From Kribbella sandramycini (lineage in GTDB: Bacteria; Actinomycetota; Actinomycetes; Propionibacteriales; Kribbellaceae): DNA of 64,000 bases. The notes beneath the pieces were generated by a model. It searched no databases. It worked only from the letters and a program-made list of their open reading frames with translations, and was not told the origin of the DNA. Position numbers and translations under genes: made by a program. The stretch spans positions 62,001 to 126,000 of the forward strand of contig NZ_JABJRC010000004.1 in assembly GCF_013131805.1 (NCBI RefSeq). The letters run 5' to 3'. Positions 42,003-51,721 of the stretch are shown piece after piece. How positions within the stretch are numbered: position 1 is the first letter of the stretch; every line of letters starts with the position of its first letter.

Positions 42003-43355
42003 CTACTTCGGGCGGTTGTTCAGCACCCCGAGGATCTGCAGGACGGCCTCGTCCTCGACCGATCCGTGGGTCCGCTCGATGGCCGCGTGCTTGCCCTCGA
42101 CGTACTTGCCGGAGGAGTGCTTGCCCTTGGTGTAGGCCTTGCGGACCGACCCCGAGGCGACCTTGCCGCTGGAGTGCTTGCCGAAGTACTTCTCGGCGCT
42201 GCGCAGCTCCACCGGAGCGCCGGTCGGCGTCGGCAGCACCGGCGCGATCGCCTTCACCAGCTTCTCGACCTCGGCGACGGCCTCGTCCTCGACCGGCTTG
42301 ACGTCGCCGCTCGGGGCGTCCGGAGTCGGCACGAGGGTCGGGGTGTCACCCGGCTCGGTGTCCCCGGTCTCACCGGTGTCCGAACCCGGCTGCTCCGGGA
42401 GGCCCGGGTTGCCGGGGTTCGGGTTCTCCCCCGGGTTCTCGTTCGGGTTGGTCCCGGTGTCACCGGTCGGCTGGGTGCTCGGCTGCGTCCCCGGGTTGCC
42501 GTTCTCGCCGTTCCCCGGCGCCGGGGTGGTCGGCGGCGTGCTGGGCTCGGTCGTCGGCGGAGTGGTCGGCGGCGTCGTCGGCTCGGTGGTCGGCGGCGGA
42601 GTCGGCTCCGTCGTCGGCGGCGGGTCGGACGGCGGCGGATCCGACGGGACCGGATCGGACGGCTTGTCCGTCGGGTCGCCGTTCCCGGGCTGCGGCTCGG
42701 ACGTCGTCGGCGGCTGCGTGGTCGTCGTCGGCGGCGGGACCACCGGCTGCTCGATCACCGTCGGGTTGGTGATCACGGCCGGCCGCGCCAGCGGCGGCAT
42801 GACCGCGACGGTGTCCTGCGGGACCTCGCCGTTGGCCAGCGTCTTGTCCTCGCCGGCCTTCGCCTCGGCGGCCTTCTGCTCCTGCTTCTTCTGGTAGTCC
42901 TTCGCGACCTTGACGATCGTCGTCTTGTCCACGACGGGCAGCCCCTCGAGCTGCTCCTTCGGGAAGTCCGTCGTCGGGCTGACCGCGTCGGTGATCTTCT
43001 CGATCACCTTCTCGTACGGCGACAGCGGGTCACCCGTGACCGCGGCGGCCACTCCGGACACCGACAGCGCCGCCACCGCGGCGACGCCGAGCGCCAGACC
43101 GCGGGCCGCCATCTTCCGGGCGAACGGGTCCGTCACCGGGTTCAGCGCGGCGCACCGCGCCAGGAAGCTCTCCGCGTCGTCGATCGTCTCCTCGGGGAGC
43201 TCGTCCTCGACCTCCACCGCCAGCCGCAGCTCGGCCAGCAGCGCCACGGCCGGGTCGTGCTCGCCCGCGAACCGCGCGGACTCCCCTCCAGCGGCCAGCA
43301 GGTCGAGCAGTGCGTCATCGGCGTCGATCGCGTCGAGGTCGAAACGGTCAGCCAT
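42003..43355 (-). CDS. rsdA: Anti-sigma-D factor RsdA-like membrane protein
   Basis: A 450-aa single-pass protein. Residues 1-30 (FDLDAIDADDALLDLLAAGG) match the sigma-D-binding region of RsdA. A transmembrane helix lies around 86-108. The outer part is a very long Pro/Thr/Gly-rich stalk (about 190-330) followed by a basic tail with two KHSSGK repeats. It overlaps the sigma gene end by eight bases, as in the mycobacterial pair Rv3413c/sigD. The stalk probably spans the cell wall, so the tail could report on envelope state. Confidence 0.87.
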   Translation of the reverse strand: MADRFDLDAIDADDALLDLLAAGGESARFAGEHDPAVALLAELRLAVEVEDELPEETIDDAESFLARCAALNPVTDPFARKMAARGLALGVAAVAALSVSGVAAAVTGDPLSPYEKVIEKITDAVSPTTDFPKEQLEGLPVVDKTTIVKVAKDYQKKQEQKAAEAKAGEDKTLANGEVPQDTVAVMPPLARPAVITNPTVIEQPVVPPPTTTTQPPTTSEPQPGNGDPTDKPSDPVPSDPPPSDPPPTTEPTPPPTTEPTTPPTTPPTTEPSTPPTTPAPGNGENGNPGTQPSTQPTGDTGTNPNENPGENPNPGNPGLPEQPGSDTGETGDTEPGDTPTLVPTPDAPSGDVKPVEDEAVAEVEKLVKAIAPVLPTPTGAPVELRSAEKYFGKHSSGKVASGSVRKAYTKGKHSSGKYVEGKHAAIERTHGSVEDEAVLQILGVLNNRPK

Positions 43356-43959
43356 GATGCCCCTCCCCTGCTCCTCGTTCCTCATGCCCCACATACCCCC
43401 TGAGCGTGTTCAACGCCCGATGCTGTGCGACCCTCACCGCCCCCGGTGTCATCCCCAGTGCCCGGCCGGTCTCCTCGGCTGACAACCCCGCTACCACCCG
43501 GAGCCGCAGGATCTCCCGCAGCTTCTCCGGCAGCTTCTCCATCAGGTCCGTGATGCGCTGGACCTCCGAATGCCGGACCGCGTGCTCCTCCGGCGTCGGT
43601 GACTCGTCGGCGCCGTCCGGCAGGTCCGGCGTCGAGACGTCGGCCACCGCGTACGCACGCTGGGCATCGGCGACCTTGCGGGCCGCGATGCCGTAGACGA
43701 AGGCCTCGAACGGCCTCCCCTCGTCGCGATACCGGCTCAATGCGCCGAAAACCGCGACACAAACCTCTTGAGCGACGTCGTCGACCATGTCGGCGCCGCC
43801 GGGATAGGTCCACAACCGGGACCGTACATAGCGATGCGCCACTGCGCGCACCCGGGTGAGCAGGTCGTTCAGAGCTGTGTGGTCGCCGCCGCTCGCCAGC
43901 GCGGCCAGATCCCTGAGCTCGACCCGGTCGTGGGTGTGCGGTACTCGGACCTCGGTCAC
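43348..43959 (-). CDS. shbA: Sigma factor SigD/ShbA
   Basis: A 203-aa sigma-70 family protein without region 1. Region 2 shows GADMVDDVAQEVCVAVFGAL and FEAFVYGIAARKVADAQR. Region 4 shows LPEKLREILRLRVVAGLSAEETGRALGMTPGAVRVAQHRAL. The position before rsdA and guaB equals sigD of M. tuberculosis; the Streptomyces orthologue ShbA controls the main sigma gene hrdB. The start is GTG behind GGGGGCGAGG. Activity is presumably held by the overlapping RsdA. Confidence 0.92.
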   Translation of the reverse strand: MTEVRVPHTHDRVELRDLAALASGGDHTALNDLLTRVRAVAHRYVRSRLWTYPGGADMVDDVAQEVCVAVFGALSRYRDEGRPFEAFVYGIAARKVADAQRAYAVADVSTPDLPDGADESPTPEEHAVRHSEVQRITDLMEKLPEKLREILRLRVVAGLSAEETGRALGMTPGAVRVAQHRALNTLRGYVGHEERGAGEGHHG

Positions 43960-44080
43960 CCCTCGCCCCCTCGTGTCGGACCGGTCAGCCTGAAAGATGG
44001 TACGACTCTCACCTCTGCTTGCCTAGTGGCAATTGGTGGCACTTAGTGGCCAGTTCCAGCCATTTGCTCACGATTTGTGA

Positions 44081-45490
44081 CTACTGGGCCGTACGGATGC
44101 CGTACTGGGCGATTTTCCGGTAGATCGTCGCCCTGCTCATGCCCAGCTCGTCAGCCGCGTCTTTCATCGACACGCCCGGCCGGCCGAGCACTCTGATGAT
44201 CTCGTCGCGTTCGAAGCGCTCGATGCTGCTCAGCCGGTGGCTGGGCCCGGAGCGGAGCTCTCCGGGCAGATGCCGGACGTCGATGACGTCGGTCCGCCCG
44301 GCCACGACCTTGACCACCCGGTGCAGCTGTTCGACGTTCCCGGGCCACGCGTAGTCGGTCAGGGCGCGCTGCGCGGCCGCGGTGAACTCGACGTCCCGGC
44401 CGCGGGCCCGACGAGCGGCGTACCGGGCCAACGGCAGTACGTCGCCGGAGCGGTCTCGCAACGGCGGCACTGGTACGACGGTGTCCACCAGCGCAGCCAA
44501 CGCCGCCGGGATGTCCTCGAACCGCTCAGCAGTCATCGAGAACGGGACCGGCCCCTGAACACTGTGGATCAAGTCGCGCAGCCGCTCCGCAACCCATGCA
44601 GGTAGGACGTCGACGTCGCACAGCACGACCGCGGTGTGCGGCTTGCCCAGCTCCGGCGTCCACAGTGACAGCCAGGCCTCGACGTCCTGCGGCGCGGGCG
44701 GACTCGCAGCGAGGATCCGCTCCCGCGGTCTGGTCTCCCGCTCGCCCTGCGCAAGCAGAGTGGCCCGCCCGGACCCCGCCTCCCCCACTGCCGCCACCAC
44801 GCGGCCCGCAGCAAAGGCCTGCTTGGTCAGAGTCAGCGCACCGGTCCACGCGGTAGACAGCGACCGCAGAGTACCGGAGCCGGGCTCCAGCCGGGCGGAC
44901 TCGACCCGGAACACCTCACCGCGCGGAGCTGGTCGCGGACTTCGGCCCTGCGACCGCGCGAGCATCAACGCCGTGGTGTTACTGGCTGCGGACTGCGCCA
45001 ACGCGAGCAGCAGCTCACTGGAGGACTTGTACCACGTTGTCAGATTGACGCTGCCCTCCAGCCGACCGGTCAACGGGTCCAACACCGGTACGGCTGCGCA
45101 CGTGTAGGTACAGAGACTCTGCGCGTAGTGCTCTTCCGCCCGGACCAGAGTCGGCGCCCGGTCAGCCAGTGCGAGCCCGAGGCCGTTCGTCCCGGTCTCT
45201 CGCTCGGAGTATGCGAAACCAGGAGCCAGATGGACGGCGTCCAGCGCGCGAAGCAGGCTGTGGTCGCCACTGAGCCGGTTGAGCACCAGCCCGTCCGCAT
45301 CGGTCAGCATCAGACTGATCGGCTCGGCGGCCAGCGTCTTGTGCAGGTCGGTCAGCACCTCACGGCCGCACTGGAAGAACAGCGACTCCTGGTCGAACGT
45401 GCCGGCGAACACCGGCTCCACTTCCTCGACCGAGACGCCGTACTCCTGACTGCGTTGCCAAGAGGCCTGCAGCCGTTCGCTCATCTCCAC
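44081..45490 (-). CDS. Fis-type regulator with GAF-like sensor and degenerate AAA+ domain (MimR/AcoR-like)
   Basis: A regulator of about 469 aa. Residues 50-170 form a GAF-type ligand domain (PISLMLTDADGLVLNRL...GTNGLGLAL). A remnant AAA+ domain follows: the P-loop reads GEAGSGRATLL (Arg for Lys) and the sigma-54 contact loop GAFTGA is missing. The C-terminus is a Fis/HTH_8 DNA-binding motif (MKDAADELGMSRATIYRKI). It therefore cannot work as a normal sigma-54 activator. The start may be GTG 45490 or ATG 45484, both behind AGGAGG. It faces the amidohydrolase operon across two tandem palindromes. Confidence 0.88.
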   Translation of the reverse strand: MEMSERLQASWQRSQEYGVSVEEVEPVFAGTFDQESLFFQCGREVLTDLHKTLAAEPISLMLTDADGLVLNRLSGDHSLLRALDAVHLAPGFAYSERETGTNGLGLALADRAPTLVRAEEHYAQSLCTYTCAAVPVLDPLTGRLEGSVNLTTWYKSSSELLLALAQSAASNTTALMLARSQGRSPRPAPRGEVFRVESARLEPGSGTLRSLSTAWTGALTLTKQAFAAGRVVAAVGEAGSGRATLLAQGERETRPRERILAASPPAPQDVEAWLSLWTPELGKPHTAVVLCDVDVLPAWVAERLRDLIHSVQGPVPFSMTAERFEDIPAALAALVDTVVPVPPLRDRSGDVLPLARYAARRARGRDVEFTAAAQRALTDYAWPGNVEQLHRVVKVVAGRTDVIDVRHLPGELRSGPSHRLSSIERFERDEIIRVLGRPGVSMKDAADELGMSRATIYRKIAQYGIRTAQ

Positions 45491-45547
45491 GGGCGCCTCC
45501 TCTCTCACGAGGGTGCAACGACCATACCTGTGGGTCCAGAGGTCGCA

Positions 45548-45585
45548 GTCTCAGATTGAGACAGCCCGACGTCTCACATTGAGAC
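45548..45585. promoter_or_regulatory. Two tandem palindromic operators
   Basis: GTCTCAGATTGAGAC (45548-45562) and GTCTCACATTGAGAC (45571-45585) are perfect inverted repeats with three-base spacers. Their centres are 23 bases apart, about two helical turns. They sit between the Fis-type regulator and the amidohydrolase operon and are the likely activator sites. Confidence 0.85.
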
Positions 45586-45656
45586 GCCGACCGTCTGCCG
45601 TCGCCGACTGTCCACTCCTACCTTCGCCTCAACCGGCGCATGAAGGAGTAACCGAG

Positions 45657-46694
45657 ATGTACAGCAAAGACGGCGAGAACTACTACATCGTGGACGCGCA
45701 CGTCGCCCTGTGGGACGCCCGTCCGGAGAACCAGCGCAACATCCACGGCAAGCAGTTCATCGACTGCTTCTACGACTACCACCGCAACCTGTCCCCGGAG
45801 CAGGAGGTGTGGTCGTACGACGACTACCTCTACCAAGGCGGCGAACGGCTGCTGCGGGACCTGTTCGAACTCGGCTACGTCGACCACGCGGTCTTCCAGC
45901 CGGCCTACCTGGGCGAGTTCTACGGCAACGGCTTCGGCCAGACCGAGGAGGCCTCCAAGCTGGCCGCCGAACACCCCGGCAAGCTCACCTACAACCACAA
46001 CTTCGATCCGCGCAACGGCGAGGCCGGTCTGGACCAGCTGCGCGCCGACGCCGAGCGGTTCGGTCTGAAGGGCGTGAAGCTCTATACCGCCGAGTGGCAC
46101 GGCGAGTCCCGCGGCTGGCGGCTCGACGACCCCTGGTCGTACCGCTACCTGGAGCTGTGCCGCGAGCTCGGCATCACCAACATCCACGTCCACAAGGGCC
46201 CGACGATCCGCCCGCTGGACCGGGACGCGTTCGACGTCGCGGACATCGACCATGTCGCGACCGACTTCACCGACCTGAACTTCGTCGTCGAGCACGTCGG
46301 TCTGCCGCGGCTGGAGGACTTCTGCTGGATCGCCACCCAGGAGCCGAACGTGCACGGCGGGCTCGCGGTCGCGATGCCGTTCATCCACACCCGGCCGCGC
46401 TACTTCGCCCAGATCATCGGCGAGCTCCTCTACTGGATCGGCGAGGACCGGATCCAGTTCTCCTCCGACTACGCGCTCTGGACCCCGAAGTGGCTGGTCG
46501 AGTCGTTCGTCGACTTCCAGATCCCGGCGGACCTGACGGAGTACGCACCGCTGACCACCGCGCAGAAGAAGAAGATCCTCGGCCTGAACGCGGCCAAGAT
46601 GTACGACCTCGATGTACCGGCCGAGCTGCGGCTGCCGGACGCCGACGAGACCGCGACCGGCCCACGCGGCGCCGACGACCTCGTGGACGCCTGA
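45657..46694 (+). CDS. Amidohydrolase-fold protein of mim/prm-type cluster
   Basis: A 345-aa TIM-barrel metal-dependent hydrolase of the amidohydrolase_2 type. Visible metal-site blocks are IVDAHVALWD (first His kept, second changed to Leu), NIHVHKGP, VEHVGLPR and the Asp of FSSDYALWTP. Similar proteins are regular members of propane and acetone monooxygenase clusters (mimE-like), with unclear chemistry. It has a GAAGGAG site and shares one base with the next start, so it leads a coupled operon. Confidence 0.87.
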   Translation: MYSKDGENYYIVDAHVALWDARPENQRNIHGKQFIDCFYDYHRNLSPEQEVWSYDDYLYQGGERLLRDLFELGYVDHAVFQPAYLGEFYGNGFGQTEEASKLAAEHPGKLTYNHNFDPRNGEAGLDQLRADAERFGLKGVKLYTAEWHGESRGWRLDDPWSYRYLELCRELGITNIHVHKGPTIRPLDRDAFDVADIDHVATDFTDLNFVVEHVGLPRLEDFCWIATQEPNVHGGLAVAMPFIHTRPRYFAQIIGELLYWIGEDRIQFSSDYALWTPKWLVESFVDFQIPADLTEYAPLTTAQKKKILGLNAAKMYDLDVPAELRLPDADETATGPRGADDLVDA

Positions 46695-47374
46695 TGAACG
46701 TCCAGGAGAAGCAGGCGTACGACGCTCTGGGCGCCGTCGTCGATCCGGAGCTCGACGAGCCGATCACCGACCTCGGCTTCGTCCGGTCGGTCACGGTCAC
46801 CGACTCGGCGGTCGAAGTGCACCTGCGGCTGCCGACGGCGTTCTGTGCGCCGAACTTCGCCTATCTGATGGCCGCTGACGCGAAAGACGTGCTGACCGCG
46901 CTCGACTGGACGCATCTGGTGACCGTCCAGCTCGACGACCACCACGACTCCGAGCTGATCAACCGCGGCCTCGCGGCGGACGCCGGCTACCGCGGCACCT
47001 TCAAACACGAGGCCGAGCAGGACCTCGACGAGCTGCGGCTGACGTTCCAGCGCAAGGCCCACACCGCCGCGATGGAACGCTGCCTCACCTACCTGCTGCG
47101 GGAGCGTCGAGACGCCCCGCTCGCGTCAGTCACCCTGGCCGACCTCCCGGACGACCAGCACACCGATGCGCTTCGCCGACGGCGCGCAACGATCGGTCTC
47201 CCCACCACGCCCGATGCACTGGTCCTGGTCGACCACACGGGCACGCCGTACGCCGAAGCCGCCGTACCGCTCGCACTGCGCCGCGCCCGCTCGACGCGGA
47301 TCTCGATCGAGGGCAACGCCCACTTCTGCCGCGGACTGCTGCGCACCCGCTACCCCGATGAGGAGACAGCCTGA
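46694..47374 (+). CDS. DUF59/MIP18-type metal-sulfur cluster assembly factor
   Basis: A 226-aa protein. Residues 1-100 carry the DUF59 pattern (ALGAVVDPELDEPITDLGFV) and a Cys in TAFCAPNF, typical of SufT-like cluster carriers. The remaining 120 residues are an extra domain of unknown function. In monooxygenase clusters this gene is thought to help maturation of the metal enzyme. One-base overlaps with both neighbours show coupling. The partner metalloenzyme here is not obvious. Confidence 0.85.
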   Translation: MNVQEKQAYDALGAVVDPELDEPITDLGFVRSVTVTDSAVEVHLRLPTAFCAPNFAYLMAADAKDVLTALDWTHLVTVQLDDHHDSELINRGLAADAGYRGTFKHEAEQDLDELRLTFQRKAHTAAMERCLTYLLRERRDAPLASVTLADLPDDQHTDALRRRRATIGLPTTPDALVLVDHTGTPYAEAAVPLALRRARSTRISIEGNAHFCRGLLRTRYPDEETA

Positions 47375-48399
47375 TGAGAGCCGTCAACGTGGTGGGCTAC
47401 CACCGCAACCTGGAGGCCGCAGAGGTCCCGGAGCCGCAGCTGGAGCATCCGTGGGACGTAATCGTCCGCATCGGCGGCGCTGGTGTCTGCCGGACCGACC
47501 TCCACATTCTGGAAGGACAGTGGGCCGAGAAGAGCGGTGTGACGCTGCCGTACACAATCGGCCACGAAAACGCCGGCTGGGTACACGCGGTCGGTTCGGC
47601 GGTCACAAACGTCCGCGAGGGCGACAAGGTCATCCTGCATCCGCTGATCACCTGCGGTCTCTGCCGCGCCTGCCGCTCCGGTGACGACGTGCACTGCGAG
47701 TCGTCCGCCTTCCCCGGCATCGACACCAACGGCGGGTACGCCGAGTACCTGCGGACGTCGGCCCGCAGCGTCGTCCGCATCGACGACTCCCTCGAACCGT
47801 CGGACGTCGCCGCCCTCGCGGACGCCGGGCTGACGGCGTACCACGCAGCTGCGAAGGCAGCCCGGCGGCTGACCCCTCGGGACCGCTGTGTGGTGATCGG
47901 CGCCGGCGGCCTCGGGCACATCGGCATCCAGGTGCTGAAAGCGCTCACTCCGGCCGAGCTGATCGTGGTCGACCGGAACGCCGACGCGGTCAAACTCGCC
48001 GTCTCGATCGGCGCCGATCACGGCATCGTTGCTGACGGCAACCAGGTCGGCGCGGTCCGGGAGCTGACCGGCGGCGCCGGCGCGGAGGTCGTGGTCGACT
48101 TCGTCGGCGAGGGCGGCGCGACCTCCGAGGGGATCCGGATGCTGCGCCGGGCCGGTGACTACCACGTCGTCGGCTACGGCGAGGACGTCGTCGTACCGAC
48201 CATCGACATCATCTCGACCGAGATCAACCTGATCGGCAATCTGGTCGGCTCCTACAACGATCTCTGCGACCTGATGGCACTGGCCGCCCGCGGCGCGGTC
48301 ACCCTGCACACCACGAAATACCCGCTGGACGACTTCCAGCAGGCCCTCGACGACCTGACCGCGGGCAACGTCCGCGGCCGCGCCATCCTCGTCCCCTAA
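47374..48399 (+). CDS. Zinc-dependent NAD(P) alcohol dehydrogenase
   Basis: A 341-aa medium-chain dehydrogenase. Catalytic zinc ligands are in GVCRTD and IGHENAG; the structural zinc loop is CGLCRACRSGDDVHC; the cofactor motif is VIGAGGLGHIG. In propane-type clusters this enzyme oxidises the alcohol product to a ketone or aldehyde. It is translationally linked to the DUF59 gene by a one-base overlap. The substrate is inferred only. Confidence 0.93.
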   Translation: MRAVNVVGYHRNLEAAEVPEPQLEHPWDVIVRIGGAGVCRTDLHILEGQWAEKSGVTLPYTIGHENAGWVHAVGSAVTNVREGDKVILHPLITCGLCRACRSGDDVHCESSAFPGIDTNGGYAEYLRTSARSVVRIDDSLEPSDVAALADAGLTAYHAAAKAARRLTPRDRCVVIGAGGLGHIGIQVLKALTPAELIVVDRNADAVKLAVSIGADHGIVADGNQVGAVRELTGGAGAEVVVDFVGEGGATSEGIRMLRRAGDYHVVGYGEDVVVPTIDIISTEINLIGNLVGSYNDLCDLMALAARGAVTLHTTKYPLDDFQQALDDLTAGNVRGRAILVP

Positions 48400-48408
48400 G
48401 GAGCTGCC

Positions 48409-48864
48409 ATGAAGAACTTCCTCGGCGTCGGCATCTCGGTCGGCCTGCTGGCCGGGATCTGGACGCAGGTCAGCATGGAGCTGGCGCTCGTCACCTGGGC
48501 GGCCTTCGTCGCCTGGGCCTGCTACTTCGCAGCCGGCGGCGGGCGCACCGGCTTCACCCGCGGCCTGGCCGCCAACATCTCCGGCGCCCTCTGGGGCTGG
48601 CTGGCCAGTCTGTTCCTCAACCACGCGACCTTCACCGGCGCAATCGCGATCGCCGTCACCGTGGTCGCCTTCATCCTGTGCATGCAGGCGGCGGTCGGCG
48701 TCCTCAGCTTCATCCCCGGCGCCTTCGCCGGGACGGCGGTCTTCTTCGGGACGTCGTTCGACCTGTGGGGCACGCTGATCGCTCTGGTCGCCGGCGCCTG
48801 TCTCGGCTGGCTCTCCGACCTGCTCGGCCAGCGCATCCAGCGCGCGGTCGCCCAGCCCGCCTAG
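48409..48864 (+). CDS. DUF1097 membrane protein
   Basis: A 151-aa protein with four to five hydrophobic helices rich in Gly and Ala (GISVGLLAGIWTQVSMELAL...). It fits the DUF1097 family of small inner-membrane proteins. It follows the dehydrogenase after nine bases with an AAGGAG site. It may be a permease or accessory protein for the small-molecule substrate of this operon. Its 3' end lies in a short tandem duplication (CCGCCTAGCTCAGT twice). Confidence 0.83.
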   Translation: MKNFLGVGISVGLLAGIWTQVSMELALVTWAAFVAWACYFAAGGGRTGFTRGLAANISGALWGWLASLFLNHATFTGAIAIAVTVVAFILCMQAAVGVLSFIPGAFAGTAVFFGTSFDLWGTLIALVAGACLGWLSDLLGQRIQRAVAQPA

Positions 48865-48879
48865 CTCAGTCCGCCTAGC

Positions 48880-49338
48880 TCAGTCCGGCGGCGGCGTGAA
48901 GTGAAGTAGGTGGCTCGCCTCGGCGCCACCCCAGTCGATCGGCGTGCGGCCCGTCTCCTGCCAGCCGGCGCGGCGATAGAGGGCGATCGCGGGCGAGCCC
49001 GGCCGGTCGACGACTTCCAGGACGAGCTTCCGGCCCAGGGCGGCAGCTGTCACCACACAGTGGTCGAGCAGAGCGCGCCCGACACCCGCCCGGGTGGCTT
49101 TCGGGTCCACGAACAGGCGCTCGACCGAAGCACCGGCTGGGCCGTCGGCCGTCAGTACGACGTGGCCCACCACCCGGCCGTCGAGGTCGGCCACCCAGGC
49201 GCCGAGCCGGTCCGCCGGCGTCAGCCAGGCTCGGGGATCGGCCGGCCAGTTCACTGGATAGGCGGCGACGTCGTGGACCTCCCGCAACAGCGGCACGCAG
49301 CCGTCCAGGTCGGCGTCGGACCGGTCCCGAATCTCCAT
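48880..49338 (-). CDS. GNAT-family N-acetyltransferase
   Basis: A 152-aa acetyltransferase domain. The acetyl-CoA loop is VDPKATRAGVGRALL, preceded by strand VERLFV and followed by LVLEVVD and the late ALYRRAGWQETGR. The substrate is unknown. It is a single-gene unit on the minus strand between the DUF1097 gene and groEL. I chose the ATG at 49338, since in-frame starts further upstream would run into the groEL terminator. Confidence 0.87.
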   Translation of the reverse strand: MEIRDRSDADLDGCVPLLREVHDVAAYPVNWPADPRAWLTPADRLGAWVADLDGRVVGHVVLTADGPAGASVERLFVDPKATRAGVGRALLDHCVVTAAALGRKLVLEVVDRPGSPAIALYRRAGWQETGRTPIDWGGAEASHLLHFTPPPD

Positions 49339-49356
49339 GAGCGCTACCAAAGCACA

Positions 49357-49387
49357 ACCGCCCCGGCACACGAGGTGCCGGGGCGGT
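49357..49387 (-). terminator. Terminator hairpin after groEL
   Basis: A perfect 13-bp stem (ACCGCCCCGGCAC and complement) with a five-base loop, 24 bases past the groEL stop. On the minus strand it is followed by a T/G-rich stretch. Confidence 0.75.
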
Positions 49388-49410
49388 GCGAACTACCGAT
49401 GACCTGAGGA

Positions 49411-51030
<1,620 letters not shown>

Positions 51031-51092
51031 GAAGAAAACCAGTCCTTTTCTGAATATCCGGGGTACGGCGGGTCCCGCTGTCCTGACCCACT

Positions 51093-51123
51093 CCGCCCCG
51101 GTGCCGTAGGGCAGCCGGGGCGG
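51093..51123 (-). terminator. Hairpin between groES and groEL1
   Basis: Nine-base arms (CCGCCCCGG and complement) with a 13-base loop lie in the 119-base groES-groEL1 gap. It may be an attenuator or mRNA processing site setting the ratio of the two proteins. Confidence 0.5.
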
Positions 51124-51149
51124 TGTCAGTCAGGAACAGCGGGCGGTCG

Positions 51150-51446
51150 TCACTTGCTGACGACTGCGAGGATGTCGCGGGCGCCCAGGATCAGGTAGTC
51201 CTGGCCGTCGTACTTGACCTCGGTGCCGCCGTACTTGGAGTAGATGACCTTGTCGCCGACGGCGACGTCCAGCGGGACGCGGTTGCCGTTGTCGTCGATC
51301 CGGCCCGGGCCGACAGCGAGGATCTCGCCCTCCTGCGGCTTCTCCTTGGCGGTGTCCGGGATCACCAGGCCGGACTTCGTGGTCTGCTCGGCTTCGAGCG
51401 GCGCGACGAGGACGCGGTCCTCGAGCGGCTTGATCGTGACCGACAC
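51150..51446 (-). CDS. groS: 10-kDa co-chaperonin GroES
   Basis: A 98-aa co-chaperonin of normal length. It shows KPLEDRVLVAPLEAE, the mobile-loop region TTKSGLVIPDTAKEKPQEG, and YSKYGGTEVKYDGQDYLIL. It caps the GroEL ring. It is the first gene of the groES-groEL1 operon under tandem CIRCE control. Confidence 0.97.
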   Translation of the reverse strand: MSVTIKPLEDRVLVAPLEAEQTTKSGLVIPDTAKEKPQEGEILAVGPGRIDDNGNRVPLDVAVGDKVIYSKYGGTEVKYDGQDYLILGARDILAVVSK

Positions 51447-51530
51447 TTGCTGACCTCCACGGTCGATTCGCTTGTCTGTTCAAGGTGGTCGCGCTCCCCT
51501 GCCGTCGCGGGGGTCAGGAGGCCGGACCGT

Positions 51531-51557
51531 TTGGCACACTCGAGGCGAGAGTGCCAA
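51531..51557. promoter_or_regulatory. CIRCE element (HrcA operator), proximal to groES
   Basis: TTGGCACAC, nine bases, GAGTGCCAA. It matches the CIRCE pattern TTAGCACTC-N9-GAGTGCTAA with a few changes and the exact spacing. Confidence 0.8.
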
Positions 51558-51576
51558 CACCGAATCTAGGCCGCGA

Positions 51577-51603
51577 TTAGCACTCGGTCAACTCGAGTGC
51601 CAA
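51577..51603. promoter_or_regulatory. CIRCE element (HrcA operator), distal to groES
   Basis: TTAGCACTC, nine bases, GAGTGCCAA: one mismatch to the CIRCE consensus. Its centre is 46 bases upstream of the other element, the tandem arrangement known for actinobacterial groES promoters. Confidence 0.9.
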
Positions 51604-51721
51604 ACGGAAAGATCACCGAGCGGTCACTCCGGGCCATCAATGGGCAACCAACCGGCCGGAACCGGTGTCCAAGGGAGCAGTGGATCCGATCGGACGGGTC
51701 CGGTCCTCTTGGGGAGAAACC

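Noticed and set aside
44081..45490. True sigma-54 enhancer-binding protein
   Set aside because: The GAFTGA loop is missing and the P-loop Lys is Arg. No -24/-12 promoter is visible in the target region.
48850..48887. Tandem CCGCCTAGCTCAGT duplication as an attachment site
   Set aside because: It has only two short copies, with no integrase, tRNA or element beside it. It is best explained as replication slippage at two convergent gene ends.
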